Positions 36,858 to 50,259 of a DNA stretch of 64,000 nucleotides are shown piece after piece; position 1 is the first letter of the stretch, and every line of letters begins with the position of its first letter. Both the position numbers and the translations under genes were made by a program. A model generated the notes under the pieces. It was not told the origin of the DNA. It did no database searches and saw nothing but the letters and a program-made list of their open reading frames with translations. The DNA comes from Erythrobasidium yunnanense (taxonomy: Eukaryota; Basidiomycota; Cystobasidiomycetes; Erythrobasidiales; Erythrobasidiaceae): positions 434,001-498,000 of the forward strand of contig BCJC01000002.1 of assembly GCA_001600175.1 (NCBI GenBank). Reading direction: 5' to 3'.

Positions 36858-38474
36858 ATGTCGAAGAACGACCTCTTCAATGAATCGTTCACGGTAACAC
36901 CACCGCCATCGCCTGGTAGATCTCGCGCTGTCTCGAATGTCGGCTCGTCCTTCAGCAGTCGTCCAAAGCTGGCTCCTCTAGATTTCGGTGGTCCGGCTTT
37001 CGCTACTTCTGCGTCTTCCTCCCGGCAGCAAGCTCTAGCTTCTTCATCGCAAGTACAGCTGCGGGTCTCGGCGTCTCAGATTGGCAGCGGACGCCATGCA
37101 ACCGTCTTTCTGGCCTCATATAGGCCTGCGCAAGAAGCTGGTTGGCAAGTCTGCGTAGCCAAACGCCTTTCTGCAGATAAGGAAGCACAACAAGCTGGCA
37201 TCAACGAGGCATGTATGCTCTCGCGCCTCAGCAAGTGCTCGCAAGTCTTGCGGTTTCTCGGCTTGAAAGACGAGCAGACAACACAGTCTATCGCTGGCTT
37301 CTCAGCAGAATCACGATCCGTTCCTTCTTCACCCGTGGACGGCAGCAACTCTTCAGCCTTCGCGTCACTGCAGCCAGCATCCTCTCTTCGAAGAGCTATT
37401 TCGGTCAAACAGCCGCGAACTCCGTCGCGATTGAGTTACAGCATAGAAGATACAGAAGACTCCGAAGTGCCATCCTTTCATTTGCAAAGGCTCTATCTGT
37501 TCACGGAGTACTGCGCGTTGGGCAATTTGGCTACGTTTGTTCAGACGCATGGTTTGCGACACCTTGGGCGCCGAATGTTCTATAAGCTGGCCTTAGATGC
37601 AATGCAAGCAGTCAAATACGTACATGAAAGTAATATCATTCATGCTGACGTCAAGCCCCAAAATTTTATGGTAAGATCGCCTTCGTTCTGTACATATAGC
37701 CTTCTTGACGCATTGCTTGTCTAGCTTGATAGTACTTTCACCCTCAAACTTGGAGACTTCTCGTCGTCATTATTCAATAGCCCTATACTGGAGGACGGAG
37801 TAGCGCTTGGCACCACAAACTACGCTCCTCCAGAATTGGTCAGACCACCCCCTTCCCCCTTCTCCTTCCCGGTCGACATCTTTGCAGCTGGACTCACTCT
37901 ACTCTTCATGTTGACGGGCGTCGAGCCGTACGAGTCCCTTATACAAGGCCGCAAAGATCAGTCGATATCGCGAGGAAGTAGGCGGAAGATTCGGACGAGT
38001 AGTGGTGCCGGACGAACGATGGAGCTGCATCTGCACCTCAGCAAAGGTAATGCCTGGAGATACGAGGAAGCACGCAGAATAGAGGAATTGGAAGAAGAGG
38101 AAGGTTCTGCTAAATCGATGCTACTTATTAAAGGCGGCGAGCTCGCGGTACCATCTATACACTGCATAGACGTCGATAGTTTATCGGATGACTTTCGGGC
38201 GCTACCCAGGCGGATACCGATCCCTACGAGCCTACAAGACGAGACCGACGACAAATTCGACCCATACAAAGACGCTTATGCAGACGGTGTGCCGATACAA
38301 CCTTTCTTATCGCGTCGGCAGGTAGCTCCAATGGAGCTGCGCTTCTTGATAGAGTCCATGGTCCGCCCAGAGGCGGATGATCGGCCAGCGGCAGTTGAGG
38401 TGTTGGTAGAGCTTGGGAGACAGACTGGCAGAGTGCGAGGCAGGAAGTTGAGTTCGTCATCCAGAGCAGTATAG
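36858..38474 (+). CDS. Atypical Ser/Thr protein kinase with HAD and DFS motifs
   Basis: Two exons (36858-37670 and 37725-38474) encode about 520 residues. A Ser/Pro-rich N-terminus precedes the kinase domain: glycine-rich loop IGSGRHATVF, an AK pair as VCVAKRL and a possible helix-C Glu in INEACMLSRL. A roughly 70-residue Ser-rich insertion comes before the hinge (RLYLFTEYCALGNLATFV). The catalytic loop is HADVKPQNFM, not HRD. The magnesium loop is GDFSS, not DFG. The activation-segment end is GTTNYAPPELV, and the F helix is DIFAAGLTLLFML. The catalytic Asp, Lys and Asn are kept, so activity is plausible. A second insertion sits in the C-lobe before the last helix (PEADDRPAAVEVLVEL). I cannot assign it to a named family. 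Confidence 0.85.
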
Positions 38475-38558
38475 AGCGGTATAGTGTTGTTGTACAAATC
38501 ACAGGAGACTATGGCGGATTATTTTGCATGATGCCACACATCGTTGTCTCAACCTGAT

Positions 38559-40591
38559 TCATTCCAGGAGCAACTGACACTTCTTGAGAACCTCCATCGT
38601 GATGTTCTTTGCATACTGTATATCGCGATGGTGGATCTGATCCGGATGTTGCAGGCGGAACTGCGGTATATCGGCCTGTAGCACACGGATCGCTGTTTTG
38701 TAGGCTTGACGAATCGACCGGGTCCGCTCTGTCACGGGTGATGACTGGAGTAGACTGTTCGTGGCACTGACGACCGCGTTGAGGGTCTTAGGGTCTTTCT
38801 GCAAGCCAATATGTGAGAAGACGACTATGCGTTCGCAATCTTGGAGACTTACGTAAACTTGATTCATAAAATCGTTGAAAGCTTTGATCTGTGGTCGAGC
38901 CAGCTTGAAGGCTTGAATCTGTCGCTTCGCAGCCTGGACTCGCTCGTAGATGGCTCTGGCCGCAGCAGACGGGTCTGAGGGAACGCGGGTTGAGCAGACG
39001 AGCCTCTGAATTGTACAGAATATTGTGGCAGCGATCTCCCCGATGAGATGACCATCCGATGACTCCTTGTCATCGTTGAGGATATTGTCAAGACGATCCG
39101 CCTGCTGCAAGCAGAAGCTGAGGCGCCGGTTTTCAATGACCATAGGCACCTTGAAAGGTTTGACGATTGCATCAAGGAAAGAGCTACGCAAGTTGCGTAA
39201 GCACGTAAGTCTATCTTTCGAAGCCTGCGGCAGCAGGCGCAGCGTCAGTGTTATCAAGTTTGCTCAGAGCGCACGCTGTTACTCACATAGAATCCTTTCA
39301 TCGCTTCGTTGAACTTAATAGCAGACGTTTGTTTGTTGTCGGACTTCTTCAGATCGGCCACGATCTTTTCTTGCAAACTTATCGCTTGTGCTGCTAAACT
39401 TCTGAGTAAAGCGTTCGCATCGCACTCTTCCGCGACAAGCCGTTGATGTATGCTCTTCCTGGGCTTCCTGCTTCTCTTCGTACCCGCCGCTATCGCAGGA
39501 GCGCGCTTGAGAAGGGCTGCCCCGTTTGTCAGCTGAAAGTCATCCGGCTGTAATGCCGCTCACCTTGCTGCAACCGACAAGATTCTTGGAACAAGACTCC
39601 ATCAGGCTTACGATCCTTGTGAGGTAGGAGATCTGAATGGATATTGAAATTAAGGATTGCCATTATAAGCTGGAATACAGTCTCGCGAAGTATGTCCAGT
39701 TCGGATCCATTATTGTCAAGGAAGGGAAAGCCGGTGCGTAGTTTCGCTTGCAGCACTCCTCCTGTTTCGGCGATACTTGCTGGACAAGCATTTATTGCGG
39801 TGATGGCGGGAAGGAGAACGGCCGGACGATGTTTTAGGGCTGATGCGAGGTCGTAAGATGTCTGACCGGCGCACAGTATGAACGGGGCCAGCCTGGCGAC
39901 ATGCTCTTGTATCTTATTGATTAGGGCTCTGCGATCGGCCTGGTGTGAGGAGCGCAGCGTCAATGTAAGAGGGAACAGACAATACTTGCGGCACAGCGTA
40001 CCGAAGTGCTTAGCAGATACCTGGACATCTTTCGATGATACTCGAATGCTATCCGATAGCACAGAAGCACGCGCTTGTGCAATACAGATCGAAGCGCGGC
40101 ATCGTTAGGTGCCCTTTCAGCTGCCTGTGTCGCTGACTCTAGCGCTTGCAGTGGAGTTGAATGGCTCTGTGCCCGCAGTACGGTGCGGACAAAGCAGCTG
40201 ATGAGACAAGAAGCCCGAATAGGGTCGTTCTGGGAAACAATCAGATAGCTTCCGCTGTAGAGCTTGGTTGACGCACGGCAACTAGGTCGGATAGCTGATT
40301 CCAGGCCTTCACGTCATTGTGAGGCTCCCCGCCGTTCTCCAGAATTATACGGAGGATGGCTCGAGGCGTCTCCTGCTCATCTGGCCAGTCCGTTGCCCAG
40401 AGGACATTAGCCTCAATGGAGTCGTTACTTTGCATTTTGCTGACGTACAGATCCGACCCTACTAAAGCAGCAAAACGCTTCAAGACGGTGGGCGTGGCAG
40501 TGTCCAACGAAAGGGAAAGTTGCTGAATGGACACGGCTCTTGAGAGGACAATTGACATAGTTGAGGCCTTCTTGAGTGTTGATAGCAACAA
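38559..40591 (-). CDS. Unrecognised protein, tandem paralog 2
   Basis: This multi-exon gene of about 550 residues is parallel to its neighbour at 40794-42677. Shared segments in order are: ANVLWATDWPDEQETPRAIL; HKRVLLCYRIAFE; APFILCAGQTSYDLASALKH; LRETVFQLIMAILNFNIHSD; a Lys/Arg-rich linker; NRRLSFCLQQADRLDNILND; and a C-terminal domain with VTERTRSIRQAYKTAIRVLQ, then KNITMEVLKKCQLLLE at the stop. The prediction is all-helical with no membrane segment. The start is uncertain: an in-frame ATG at 40435 (MQSNDSIEANVLW) matches the start of the paralog, while the open frame extends to 40591. I do not recognise the family. Its 3' end faces the kinase gene, 84 bases away. Confidence 0.6.
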
Positions 40592-40793
40592 GTCTGTCTG
40601 ACAATGGCTGCTCTACACGGGTGTCGATGGTACCACATAGGCAGCATGAGTACGCAACCACTTCGATAGTTCAAGGTCCCTCGTCTGGGCTCTTCTGCTG
40701 ATACTCGACGGGGCACGAGGTGTAGATGAGGGATGTAGTGTCAGCGATATTCTGACCATCCTGCTAAAGCCGCAGATGCCCGTACGAGGAGTT

Positions 40794-42677
40794 TCAGCTG
40801 GAAAGGAGTAGTTCGCACTTCTCGAGGACTTCGATCAGAAGATTGCGCGCGGACTGTATTTCTTGATCGTGGACGTGCTCCGGATACTGCAAGCCGAAAT
40901 CGGGTATGTCTTGCCGCAGAAGTCGCACCGCTTTGTGATAAATCTGCCTTATTGTGCGCGTCCGCTCCGTGACTGAAACTGAGATAAGCTGCTTGCGTGT
41001 CGCAGCGATACATGCTTCCACGAGCTTTGGGCGTTTCTGGCAGGAGGTCCGAACTTAGCATCAAACCAGGCGAAAGTCGGAAGTAAGTAGAGCTCACGTA
41101 AAGTGCATTCATATGGGCATTGAAAGCTGAAGTTTGGTCTTTGCTGAGCGTATAGGGCTGAAGGGCCACTTTCAGATCCCGCGCTTGCGTAACGATGGCT
41201 CCCGATGCTCTCGGCAGACTTGTTCTGGTGGGCTGTATACAGAGCAGCTTCTGCACGGTTTCGTAGATTATCATGCAAGCATCCAGAGCAGTCTGATGAT
41301 TGCGTAGCTCTGGCTGGTCATGCACCAGCTTGAGCAATCGATCCGCTTGCTGCAGACAGAATATCAGGCGCCGATTCTGCGGAACGACTGGCACTTTCGG
41401 GGCATAGACCATCGTGTCAGGGTAGTTCGATCTCAACTTCCGCAGGCTATCGATCCTGCTGTCAGTCGAGGCCTAGCACGCAAGCGTCTGTAAGCCGATT
41501 CTGGGCAGCTCCAGTGCGACGACCTACATAGAAGCTTTGCATGGCTTGATTGAATCTGGAGACTGCCTTGAGATCACGATGAGACGTCAAGTCGCTCAGC
41601 ACTTTCGTGCGTAGCGCTGCAGCCTCGTTGGCCAACTTCTCTAGCGTCTTCGTTGGATCTTCGGTGTTCGGCGCAGGCTTCTTCCTGCGTCTAGTCTTTT
41701 TAGATGTAGGGTCCTTCGGTGTTGAAGACTGCTTGATGACCTTATTATGCAGGACTGACGGGAGTGTTAGCGGGCGGCAGGGGCCGTAACCTTTGGCAAC
41801 ACTCACCTGCATGTAGCCGCTTGATCTCCGCTTCCAGCTCGCAACTCGAGTCGGTATCTCTATGCGGTATGATATCTGAGTATATCTCGAAGTTCAGAAG
41901 TGCCAGGTAGAGCTGGTACAGGGTCTCGCGCAGTAGCTGCAACTCAGAGGCTCCTGCAGGCAGGAAAGGCGACAGAAGCTTTCGTAAGCGAGCCTGAAGA
42001 TTGCTACCTGAATTTGCGAGCTCATCCGGCATTGCTGATATTGCTGCGATGACATGATGAGTGCTTTGAGGACGGTGCTTTGTAGCGGCTTTATAGTCGT
42101 AGTGTGTCTGTCTGGCGCAGTACATGAAGGCACCGAGTCCAGCTACATATTCGCGTGCCATATCGAGAATCTTGTCTCGCTCCTGCGCAGAGTAGGTCAG
42201 CAGACAATAGGCGGAGCGAAGACGAAAGTATAGCTTACAGCCGTATCAATAATCGCTTTTACTGCCTTTGTGTGACCCTCGAAGCCGAGCCGATAGCACA
42301 ATAGAATGCGCTTCTGAAGAATGACTCGCGCATTCCTAACCGTTGGAGCAGCTTCAACAGCTCTAGTTGCGGTTTCTAGCGATTGAAGACTACCGCAACT
42401 GGCCTGTTCTTCTAGAACGGTGCGTATGAACGTGCTGATCAAGGAGGATGCCTCTATCGGATTGCGCTGCAACGACAGGGTAAGCCACTAGTGCGAACAG
42501 GGCGGCTGCGTCACATACTACTACGAGTCGGTCCAGCTGCTTCCAGACGTCTTCATCTCGAAAAGGCTCTCCTCCATGCTCCATGATGATCCGTAGGATG
42601 GCTCGAGGCGTTTCCAGCTCCTCTGGCCAGTCTGTCTCCCAAAGGACGTTCGCCCGGATTGAGTGGCCTTGATGCAT
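40794..42677 (-). CDS. Unrecognised protein, tandem paralog 1
   Basis: About seven exons encode roughly 530 residues: MHQGHSIRANVLWETDWPEE; then RNPIEASSLISTFIRTVLEE; KRILLCYRLGFEGHTKAVKA; ERDKILDMAREYVAGLGAFM; ARQTHYDYKAATKHRPQS; LRETLYQLYLALLNFEIYSD; a Lys-rich linker (SKKTRRRKKPAP); NRRLIFCLQQADRLLKLVHD; and a C-terminal VTERTRTIRQIYHKAVRLLR, ending EVLEKCELLLSS. Introns sit at matching places in the downstream paralog. Predicted helical and probably soluble. Function is unknown; no catalytic motif is seen. The gene is divergent from DBP10. Confidence 0.62.
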
Positions 42678-43064
42678 GCTTAACGGATGGTAGCTCAGCG
42701 GAGTGGTACGCTAGCTAGTCGTGGAGGCATTCCAGACGGTAGGCGAGGCGATGCTGCCAGTAAAGGGACAAGCTCCTTACATGGACACCGGAAGTATGTT
42801 AGAGTGATTAGCGACAGCGTAGCAAGTCAGCGTCACAGCTGGGCGTCATTTGGTGCATTACATGTCCGCTCTGCAAACCAGCAGCTCGTTGGAGTCGAGA
42901 ACAGGACAGCTGGGTTTTACTGCCAGTCACGCAAGGTTCGCATTGCATTGTCGGAACTTTGTCTGCGTAGTTGTATCCGTCATATCGTTTCGCTCATCTT
43001 GCTTCAGAATACGGCTCTTCACCCTCCTGACTTCGTCCAGAATTTTCAGCAAGAAACCATCAGG
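42678..43064. promoter_or_regulatory. Divergent intergenic region, paralog 1 and DBP10
   Basis: 387 bases separate the two divergent starts. The reading frame is open upstream of the DBP10 ATG but looks like chance coding, so I treat the interval as non-coding. Confidence 0.4.
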
Positions 43065-45764
43065 ATGTCGCAAGCTGGCGATTCTTCTGACGATGATGCT
43101 GCCTTCATGGAGCAGCTGGGCCTCAAGAACAACTTGCGCGAAGGGAGCCGAATTGTGAAAACGACAAAGTCGAATAAAGACCGAAAAGCTGCAACTGGAG
43201 GAGGCTCTTTCCAGAGTCTTGGTCAGTGTCCAGACAAGGCCTGGACACGTATAGGGACTGTATAGCTGATTGCCGGCTGCGACAGGTCTTCCGCCGACTC
43301 TACTGAAGGCTCTTCTCCAGCGAGGTTTCACCACTCCCACACCCATCCAACGCCTCGCTCTTCCTGCTGCTCTATCAACTCCTCCTAGGGATATCGTTGG
43401 AATGGCCCGGACCGGTTCTGGCAAGACTCTGGCCTACATTGTTCCGCTGATTGCACGCTTGGGCGGCCTACATTCGCCAAAGTATGGTGCAAGAGCCCTT
43501 ATACTTGTTCCTACGAGAGAACTGGCTCTGCAGGTGCTAAAGGTCGGCAAGGACCTGGCGAGATCCTACAAGAGCAAAGAGGGCGAAGAAGCTTTACGAT
43601 GGGCAATGGTTGTTGGCGGTGATTCGCTGGAAGAGCAGTATGCTACAATGGCTGGCAATCCAGACGTGTAAGTATAATAAAAGAAGTGTCGCGCTACTCG
43701 GCTAACAATGAATTATCTTTCAGCGTGGTAGCCACACCTGGTCGCTTGCTGCATCTTCTCGTAGAGATGAATACCGACCTTCGATCCGTACAATACGTCG
43801 TCTTCGATGAGGCGGACCGCCTTTTCGAGCTGGGTTTCAGCACCGAGCTAAACGAAATCTTAAGCAAGCTCTCTCCGACTCGACAAACCCTTCTTTTTTC
43901 TGCTACTCTACCCAAGTCGCTAGTCGAGTTTGCAAAAGCTGGACTACAGAATCCTAAGCTCGTGAGACTCGACAGCGAAAGCAAGATCTCGGCAGATCTG
44001 GAAATGGCATTCTTATCCGTCAAACCCAAAGAGAAGGAAGCTGCTTTGCTGATACTGCTTCGTGATATTGTTGGAGTACCACTTGCAGAGCTGGAAGAAG
44101 GAAGTCAAGGGAAGCGCTCTGCCAAAGATCGCAAAGGCAAAAAGCGCAAGCGCGAAGATGGCGACGAAGAATTCGGGAAGGGCGAGCTTTCGCCGACGCA
44201 AACTATCATCTTCACTGCAACCAAGCATCATGTCGAATACTTGTCACTACTATTACAGCTCGCCGGCTACTCTGTGTCCGCCATCTACGGTACTTTGGAT
44301 CAGTCAGCTCGTAGATCACAGCTGGGCGCCTTCCGTGCTGGTAAAGCGCAGCTTCTAGTCGTTACAGATCTTGCAGCAAGAGGTATCGATATCCCTATTC
44401 TCAGCAATGTCGTCAACTACGATTTTCCGGTTGGAAGCAGGACTTTCGTGCACCGAGTAGGTCGAACAGCAAGAGCGGGTCGGAAAGGGTGGGCATACTC
44501 CTTCATCACAAACTCCGAGCTGCCCTATCTCTACGATCTCCAGCTTTTCTTGGGCAGGCCTCTGATAGTGTCGCCTGAAAAAGCGAGCAGCTATTCCGAG
44601 ACGCTGGTCCTGGGCACCATGCCGAGAGATCGTATGGACATGGAAAGCGAGACATATCGGCAAGCTATCTTGGAGCCCTCGTCTACCTTGGTAGCCCTAC
44701 TCGGTGTGGCAGAAAAGGGACAAAAGATGTATGAGCGGAGTCAGTCAAAAGCTTCACAAGAGTCCCATCGAAGAGCGAAAGAGCTGGTCAGCGGAGGCTC
44801 TCGCGGATTAGCAGGCTCAGAGAGGGAGGTGGAAGGTGTACATCCCATATTCGGGATAGCTACCGATACGTCCACAGCGGATATGTTGGCAGCTGTCAAT
44901 GCTTTCAGGCCGCATGAGACGGTCTTTGAGTTTGGTAGCAGAGGAAAGAACGTGGCCAGCCAAATCATGCACAAGAGGCGGGTTACATTGGCGAAATCGA
45001 AAGCCAAGGCCCCTGTTGCTGCGGAGGAGGACCAAGATGCTACATTCACAGGAGAGACGAGCGATGCGGAAGACATGGGTATCGTCGGTCCCTCTGCCGC
45101 TGAAGAGGACATAGCCAGCGTCTTTGACACATCACGATCGCAAAAGCCGGCTCGTTCAGCGCAAGACTACCGCGATCCATCTGTATACATGGGCTACAAG
45201 CAAGAAGGTGCAGATGCCGAAAGAGGGTACTCCTTGACCGATGGCTTCGCTTCCCAAGCTGCAAGTGCTACTTTCGATCTGACGGCGACAGACGAGAACG
45301 CCGCGCATTCAGCTACACAGAAAGCCAGTATGCTGAGGTGGGACAGGAGACACAAGAAATTCGTCAAAGGAGATGGAACAGGGGCGGACAATAAGAAGCT
45401 TATCCGAACAGAGTCCGGAGCGAAGCTGCCTGCATCGTTCAAGAGTGGCTCTTTCGACGATTGGAAGAAGAAGCAGAAACTTTACCTGCCTAAGACAGGA
45501 GAGGCAGAGCTCAGAGACCGCAACCTACCATCTACGCGCAAGTTCCGCTTTGAGGGATCTGGCAAGACTAGCAGCAAGCCTCGCAGAGACGGAAAAGGAG
45601 GAGTGGAGAAGGACTTTGGTAACAAAGGTGATAAAGGAAAGAAGACCAAGTCGTCAGCGCAATCTGCGCCCAAGTCGTCACTCAAGAGCGTGGATCAGAT
45701 CCGCAAGGAGAGAGTACAGAAAGCGAAGCGTGTCAAGCGCTCAAACCAACCGCGAAAGCGTTAA
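43065..45764 (+). CDS. DBP10: DEAD-box ATP-dependent RNA helicase DBP10
   Basis: This is a nucleolar helicase needed for 60S ribosomal subunit assembly. The start MSQAGDSSDDDAAFMEQLGL lies at 43065. Two introns are visible: near 43214-43286 (joining FQSLG to LPPTLL) and near 43668-43724. Motifs in order are the Q motif (RGFTTPTPIQRLALPA), ATGSGKT-type Walker A as ARTGSGKT, PTRELALQ, VVATPGRLL, DEAD (VVFDEADRLFELGF), SAT (LLFSATLPK), DLAARGIDIP and HRVGRTARAG. The C-terminus has the DBP10-type region with MLRWDRRHKKFVKGDG and SGSFDDWKKKQKLYLPK, plus a Lys/Arg-rich tail. This C-terminal region separates DBP10 from other DEAD-box proteins. The protein is about 850 residues. Confidence 0.95.
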
Positions 45765-45953
45765 GAGCACCATTTATCACGAAGAGGCTAGGCTACCGTA
45801 CAAGCGGTCTCTTGCCTGCTCCTTCATCTTTCAGAGACTGGTCATATTGGCGGACCTGTTTCAGGCTATTGAAGCAGTTCAGCTCTTGTACTCTTTTCTT
45901 CTCGTTGTTGTCACTAGCATCGTAGCTGCACTCTCAGACTTGGAAAATACTTA

Positions 45954-46371
45954 CTACTCGTCATCCTGAGCATCGTCTTGGCTATCCTTGCTGGCCTTTT
46001 GTTTTTTGGAGGCAGGGCCAGCCTGCTCCTTCTGACTCGCTTCATCTTCCTTGTTCGTACTACTGGTCGTTGGATCCGCCGTCGCGGCTGCTGCAGGCCT
46101 TTTACCGCGACGTTTCTGTTTGACCTCTCAGTTTGGCTCGTCCTTCAGGCTAACTTTTGAGCTCACAAAGCGGTCGTTTGCTGCTTTAGCACCTGTTCAT
46201 TGACGTGGTAAAAGCCTTAGGTGGTCAGCTCGTGTTCGGTATTCTGGTCAAGGAGGTCTTGCAGCATCGTTCAAGCCAAGTCTTACGTTTCAGGCGTTCT
46301 TCAGCAGTCTCTTCTTTGGGTTCAGCATTTGTTTTCGCAGGTAATGCAGACGTGGAAGCTTTTGCAGACAT
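45954..46371 (-). CDS. Small Lys-rich protein, unknown function
   Basis: This is a 93-residue protein assembled from three short exons. Exon 1 (from 46371) is MSAKASTSALPAKTNAEPKE followed by ETAEERLK. A GTAAGA donor near 46285 leads to RAKAANDRF. A second, 42-base intron (GTGAGC donor) leads to VKQKRRGKRPAAAATADP and a Lys/Gln/Asp-rich tail ending DSQDDAQDDE. The junctions keep the frame and use canonical GT...AG ends with suitable lengths, which is the main support. The basic centre (KQKRRGKR, KKQKASK) suggests a nuclear or nucleolar protein. I do not recognise it. It converges with DBP10 and lies just beyond the LysRS stop on the same strand. Confidence 0.55.
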
Positions 46372-46482
46372 GTGTCCAGTCCGTGAATAGGCAAGAGGAG
46401 CCTCGAGCTCAAGCTGAATCGTAACTGATTGTATTACTAGAGGCGAAACACTGCTAACGACGAGTAATGGGTATAGCACCCT

Positions 46483-48684
<2,202 letters not shown>

Positions 48685-49048
48685 GCACTGGGTGGGTGGT
48701 AGAAATGCAAGAGACGCGAAACAAAATGAGGCTGCTACCACCGCATTATCTCTGACTTTCCAAAGTGTGATACACAACGAAACGCAGAGACTTGACTCGA
48801 ATAGGAGACTTTGTCGCGATTAGCTCTTAACCAGGCAGATCAGTGTTTGGTGTATCGTCACAGTGCCTAGGACGTAGTGTACATATCACAACGCAGTGAT
48901 TATCACGCAGAGCAAGTCAGGCGAGCCTGCGAGCCTGTTCACCCTTGAATGCCGAAAATCCTGCCTCCGCGGCTTCGAAGATCGTTGTTAACGCTACACA
49001 TGGAGCGGTACAAATCGTCAGCTATCACAGAAGCAGGAGAATGCAGAG
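48685..49048. other. LysRS promoter region
   Basis: No coding region is supported between the upstream LysRS start and the weak small-gene candidate. Confidence 0.4.
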
Positions 49049-49634
49049 ATGAGTAGCAGAATTCCCCCCGCTAGCAGCGGGTCTGTCTTCACGTTAGAAA
49101 TGCATCTGCTATGGAGATGACATGCGAGTCTGAGAGTATAAGTTTCTGATGCAGGGGGAAGTAGGGTCTTAAAAGAGAGTGCAAAGACTGGAAGGCTAGA
49201 CATCACGCAAGGAAGATGTCACATACTGCAGGGAACCGAAGAAGAGATGTCCACACGATTCGGAAGCGAGGCAGACGAAGAAGTGGAGGTGATTGTGACA
49301 GTAAGCCATGTAAAGTAAGCATCAAGGAGTATGCTCATGGGCATGGTGCTGGACGAGCTTGTCCAGGCATGATGGAAGGTATAGCCAGTATGGATCGATC
49401 GGCGCTCTGCCTCAATCTGTCGCGATCCATATTCCACAAGCGAGAGGAATAGAGATAATTCTGTTAGAGACTAGACTTGTGTATTCGGCCAGTGTGTGCG
49501 AATCTTGTCTGTTTTGCATGCCGCTTTCGCTAATCTCGCCCTCAGCGTTCCGATGGTACAACAGCCTCTCCTCGTACAAGCTCCGTAATCGTCTTCTTCG
49601 TCACCTTCGAATCTCGTGTTCTGCCAGCAGCTGA
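49049..49634 (+). CDS. Possible small spliced gene (weak)
   Basis: An ATG at about 49049 opens MSSRIPPASSG. A GTCTGT donor and an AG acceptor near 49154 would join GSRVLKESAKTGRLDITQGR and an acidic stretch (EEEMSTRFGSEADEEVEVIV). A GTAAGC donor near 49303 could lead to an open frame ending at 49634. The splice sites are plausible, but the last exon overlaps the 3' end of TRM112 on the other strand and its composition is not convincing. No homology is recognised. Treat as a candidate only. Confidence 0.2.
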
Positions 49635-50191
49635 ATTGGCCCACTTAGCAAACCTGTAAGACATCGGCTTTTGCGGAAGCTCACCATATTGGGTATCCCA
49701 TCCCTGATCGCATAGACGTGATTACAGCTAGGACACAGCATGCTACCGTCTTGTACGTGGATCTGCGTATACCCATCAGCTAGTCGCCTGTTTTGCCAGA
49801 GATGCTCGAACACACCTCAAGCAGTACATGATGCATTTTCTTCAGCAGTTCTTCATTTACGGGCTCTTCTTGCATTCCTTCAGACTGTGTTTCAGAGGAT
49901 GTTGTCGGTTCTTGCTCGGGTAAAGAGGTGTCTCCGAGCTGTTTCGAGCATACGTTCAGCTGGGCCATCCAGATCCGAGCAGAGTCTTTGCGTGAAGCAA
50001 GGCACCTCTTTGGCAGCAGAAACGAGGGCAGCCCAGTCAATTTTGCTTCTGAAACCTTGCAAGAAGTCTTCGTTGTATTCTGCCTCGATGATCTCTACGC
50101 GCGAGCAGTCTTTGAAGCGCAGAGGGAAATTGGTAGGCGCATTGCATGTACGCGCATGACAGGCCAGCAGGTTGTGTGTCAGTAGGCGCAT
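49601..50191 (-). CDS. TRM112: Multifunctional methyltransferase subunit TRM112
   Basis: This is a small zinc-binding activator of several methyltransferases (Trm9, Trm11, Mtq2, Bud23) that modify tRNA, eRF1 and 18S rRNA. The start MRLLTHNLLACHARTCNAPT matches the family N-terminus. Then come FPLRFKDCSRVEIIEAEYNE and KIDWAALVSAAKE; after introns, NEELLKKMHHVLLEV and HVQDGSMLCPSCNHVYAIRD with CPSC. The last junction joins GIPNM to LLAEHEIRR, using an acceptor CCAATTCAG that restores the usual IPNMLL..E ending. The early Cys residues (LLACHARTC) and the CPSC pair form the zinc site. It is divergent from the BMT5-like gene with only 68 bases between the starts. Confidence 0.92.
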
Positions 50192-50259
50192 CGCTCAAAG
50201 AAAAGACCTTTCTGAAATCGTCAGGAAATCAAGCCAATGCTTTTCTGATTCCGTTCAAA
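50192..50259. promoter_or_regulatory. Very short bidirectional promoter, TRM112 and BMT5-like
   Basis: Only 68 bases lie between two divergent start codons, so both transcripts must share promoter DNA or overlap at their 5' ends. Both products belong to RNA modification and ribosome production. Confidence 0.5.

Noticed and set aside
42687-43064. Open frame extending DBP10 upstream by 126 codons
   Set aside because: The sequence has no resemblance to DBP10 and the ATG at 43065 starts the typical acidic MSQAGDSSDDD region, so the upstream frame is taken as chance.
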